A stretch of 64,000 nt of DNA from Flagellimonas sp. S3867 (lineage in GTDB: Bacteria; Bacteroidota; Bacteroidia; Flavobacteriales; Flavobacteriaceae): NCBI RefSeq assembly GCF_014698935.1, contig NZ_JACVMN010000003.1, positions 1-64,000 of the forward strand, in the 5' to 3' direction. Both the position numbers and the translations under genes were made by a program. The notes under the pieces were generated by a model, which was not told the DNA's origin, did no database searches, and saw nothing but the letters and a program-made list of their open reading frames with translations. Below are positions 62,402 to 64,000 of this stretch, piece after piece. How positions within the stretch are numbered: position 1 is the stretch's first letter; every line of letters begins with the position of its first letter.

Positions 62402-63460
62402 ATGCATTCTCTACTTAAAAGACAAATAAAGAAATTTTTGCCTACGGAATTGGCCGAACATCCAGAATTGGAGGTGTTCTTTGATTCCGTGAGTAAATCA
62501 TATTCAGATTTTGATGAAAAACTGAAAATGATTCAACGGGCCACGTCTTTAAGTTCAGAGGAATTGTACAATGCCAATTTACGATTGAACAAAGAAGCGG
62601 AGAACCAGCGTAAGGTACTTGAATCCTTAAGTCGGGCAGTCGCTTCCATGCAGGACAAAACCTCGGACAGAATCAATGGAAAGCTGGATGTTAATCCACA
62701 GAAATTGGTCGAGGATATTGAGAAACAGGCGCATAAACTTGTTGAAATAACGGCCGAAAAGGACATGCTGCTCAAGAATTTGGAGCAACAGAACGAATCC
62801 TTGAACAATTATGCACACATGGTTTCCCATGATCTTAAATCCCCAATTAGAAATGTACACTCATTGGTGAGTTGGGTATTTGAAGATGGGCAGAAAGTTT
62901 TTAAAGAACAGAGCAAGGAAAATGTGCAATTGATTTTTCAAAACTTGGCGAAGATGGACAGCTTGATTGATGGAATCTTAAGGCATTCAACCATAGATTC
63001 CATCCAAGAAAATGCATCTACCGTTGATTTAAATGAGCTCATTGCTGAAATAGAACGAACCATTTATGTGCCTGAAAACGTAACCATCAAAAAAAGCAGG
63101 CATTTGCCAAAATTGTTAACGGGTAAATACAGAATAGAGCAGTTGTTTAAAAACTTGATCACCAATGCCATTGCTGCCGCCGAGGATAAAGAGGACGGAT
63201 CTATTATGATTGATGTTAAGGAAGAGTACGATGGATGGCTTTTTAGTGTTACCGATAATGGAAAAGGAATACCCAAGCATTTACAGACTGGAATTTTTGG
63301 AATGTTCAAAAAACTTGAGAACAACTCCGGGGCAACGGGAATTGGACTGGCCCTGGTAAAGAAAATTATAAATTTTTATAAAGGTGACATCTGGTTATCC
63401 TCGGAAGAGGGCATGGGTACCACCTTCTTTTTTACAATTAAAAATGACCCCAATGGCTGA
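62402..63460 (+). CDS. soluble histidine kinase, FIST partner
   Basis: 352 residues. A coiled-coil N-terminus (about 40-130) leads to HisKA with His143 in VSHDLKSP and a HATPase with NLITNAIAAA, DNGKGIP and GIGLALV. No PAS, receiver or membrane part. It starts right after the FIST stop (TAAATG). Its N-terminus resembles the coiled part of the upstream kinase, suggesting a common origin. The FIST protein probably controls it. Confidence 0.93.
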   Translation: MHSLLKRQIKKFLPTELAEHPELEVFFDSVSKSYSDFDEKLKMIQRATSLSSEELYNANLRLNKEAENQRKVLESLSRAVASMQDKTSDRINGKLDVNPQKLVEDIEKQAHKLVEITAEKDMLLKNLEQQNESLNNYAHMVSHDLKSPIRNVHSLVSWVFEDGQKVFKEQSKENVQLIFQNLAKMDSLIDGILRHSTIDSIQENASTVDLNELIAEIERTIYVPENVTIKKSRHLPKLLTGKYRIEQLFKNLITNAIAAAEDKEDGSIMIDVKEEYDGWLFSVTDNGKGIPKHLQTGIFGMFKKLENNSGATGIGLALVKKIINFYKGDIWLSSEEGMGTTFFFTIKNDPNG

Positions 63461-63776
63461 GCAACCCAACTTGGATTATATAAAAGAGATTTCTGGTGGA
63501 AACGAGGATTTTGAAAAGAAATTCTTGACCATCATCCAAACAGAATTTCCAAAGGAAAAGAATGACTATCTAGAAAATCTGGAAAGCGACAATTTGGAAG
63601 AGTCCGCAAAAATTGTCCATAAAATAAAACACAAATTAGGTATTCTTGGATTGACGGGGGGGTACAAATTGGCCATTAAGTACGAAGAAGATCTTAAGTA
63701 CGGAGATACAAAGCTCAAAGAAGAGTTTAAGCAAATATTGAAATCAGTAGAAGAGTTCATTTTAAAAATAGCTTAA
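63453..63776 (+). CDS. Hpt phosphotransfer protein
   Basis: 107 residues from the ATG at 63453, overlapping the kinase stop (ATGGCTGA). A frame from 63384 is inside the kinase gene. A four-helix bundle with phosphoacceptor His56 (IVHKIKHKLGILGL). It could relay phosphate from either kinase to the receiver proteins on both sides of the cluster. Its length and the single domain fit a stand-alone Hpt. Confidence 0.88.
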   Translation: MAEQPNLDYIKEISGGNEDFEKKFLTIIQTEFPKEKNDYLENLESDNLEESAKIVHKIKHKLGILGLTGGYKLAIKYEEDLKYGDTKLKEEFKQILKSVEEFILKIA

Positions 63777-63777
63777 G

Positions 63778-64000
63778 GTGAGATGTATAATAGTAGATGA
63801 CGAAGCGAGTGCAAGGGCGATAGTTTCAGAACTATGCAAGGCTATTCCTGAAATGGAGGTGGTAGCTGAATTTCCCAATGCGCTGGAGGCGCTAAAATTT
63901 TTAAAGCACGAAACTGTGGATTTAATCTTTTTGGACATCCATATGCCCAAACTTACTGGAGTGGACTTCATTGAAATGGCGAATGATCCCCCAAAAATTG
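63778..64000 (+). CDS. response regulator, cut by window end
   Basis: 74 codons visible, starting with GTG at 63778-63780, one base after the Hpt stop (the only suitable start, as ATGs nearby are out of frame). Receiver features Asp7-Asp8 (IIVDDE) and Asp53 (FLDIHMPKLTG) are clear. The sequence resembles LytTR-type regulators, but the output domain is outside the window. It is the likely end point of the relay. Confidence 0.85.
   Translation, partial: MRCIIVDDEASARAIVSELCKAIPEMEVVAEFPNALEALKFLKHETVDLIFLDIHMPKLTGVDFIEMANDPPKI

Overview
The window looks like a chromosomal segment of a marine-type flavobacterium (Bacteroidota, Flavobacteriaceae; the Muricauda/Flagellimonas neighbourhood is my guess). 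The reasons are low GC, Bacteroidota promoters of the TTG-N19/21-TAnnTTTG type (for example 31905-31934 and 24378-24408), a DNA polymerase III alpha subunit fused to an exonuclease domain, S16 with a long Ala/Glu-rich tail, TonB-C-terminal/M56 proteins, sulfatases and many small lipoproteins. No rRNA operon or CRISPR array was seen. There is one tRNA (Asp, anticodon GTC).

Accessory region, 1-24.2 kb. Positions 1-1040 hold attC-like hairpins and one gene bracketed by inverted 14-mers. From 1081 to 9569 lies the most unusual structure: a serine recombinase (8788-9462) and, downstream on the same strand, nine unrelated and mostly unrecognised genes. An 18-bp core, AAAGTTCAAATAAAGGAT or a close variant, stands at every gene junction. 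It usually abuts the next start codon, but twice it lies 30-40 bases away and once it sits at the end of the last gene. An opposite-orientation copy lies upstream of the recombinase. I read this as a candidate serine-recombinase gene-cassette array, unlike a classical tyrosine-integrase integron. Next come a lipoprotein, a beta-barrel, an operon of ECF-like sigma factor, TPR membrane protein and TPR-CHAT protease, three lipoproteins (two with propeller-like repeats), a Fic protein, and a tyrosine integrase beside tRNA-Asp.

Core region, 24.2-57.8 kb. This holds DUF58, thioredoxin, dnaE with fused exonuclease, two sulfatases bracketing rpsP-rimM, trmN6-like, glutaryl-CoA-dehydrogenase-like and aldehyde dehydrogenase genes. 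A second dnaE with a dinB (translesion synthesis) follows, then a probable small RNA at about 42512-42606. A complete histidine-utilisation operon (hutH-hutI-hutU-hutG) has a divergent LysR regulator. A BlaI/M56 pair follows with three palindromic operators, then ruvC, a four-helix-bundle (S23) gene in repeat-rich spacers, hemW, and a run of small metabolic or hypothetical genes.

Signalling region, 57.9-64.0 kb. A receiver-only regulator precedes a translationally coupled string: H-NOX haem NO sensor, four-PAS histidine kinase, FIST-domain sensor (the NosP type of NO sensor), second histidine kinase, Hpt protein, and a response regulator cut by the window end. This is a compact candidate dual nitric-oxide phosphorelay.
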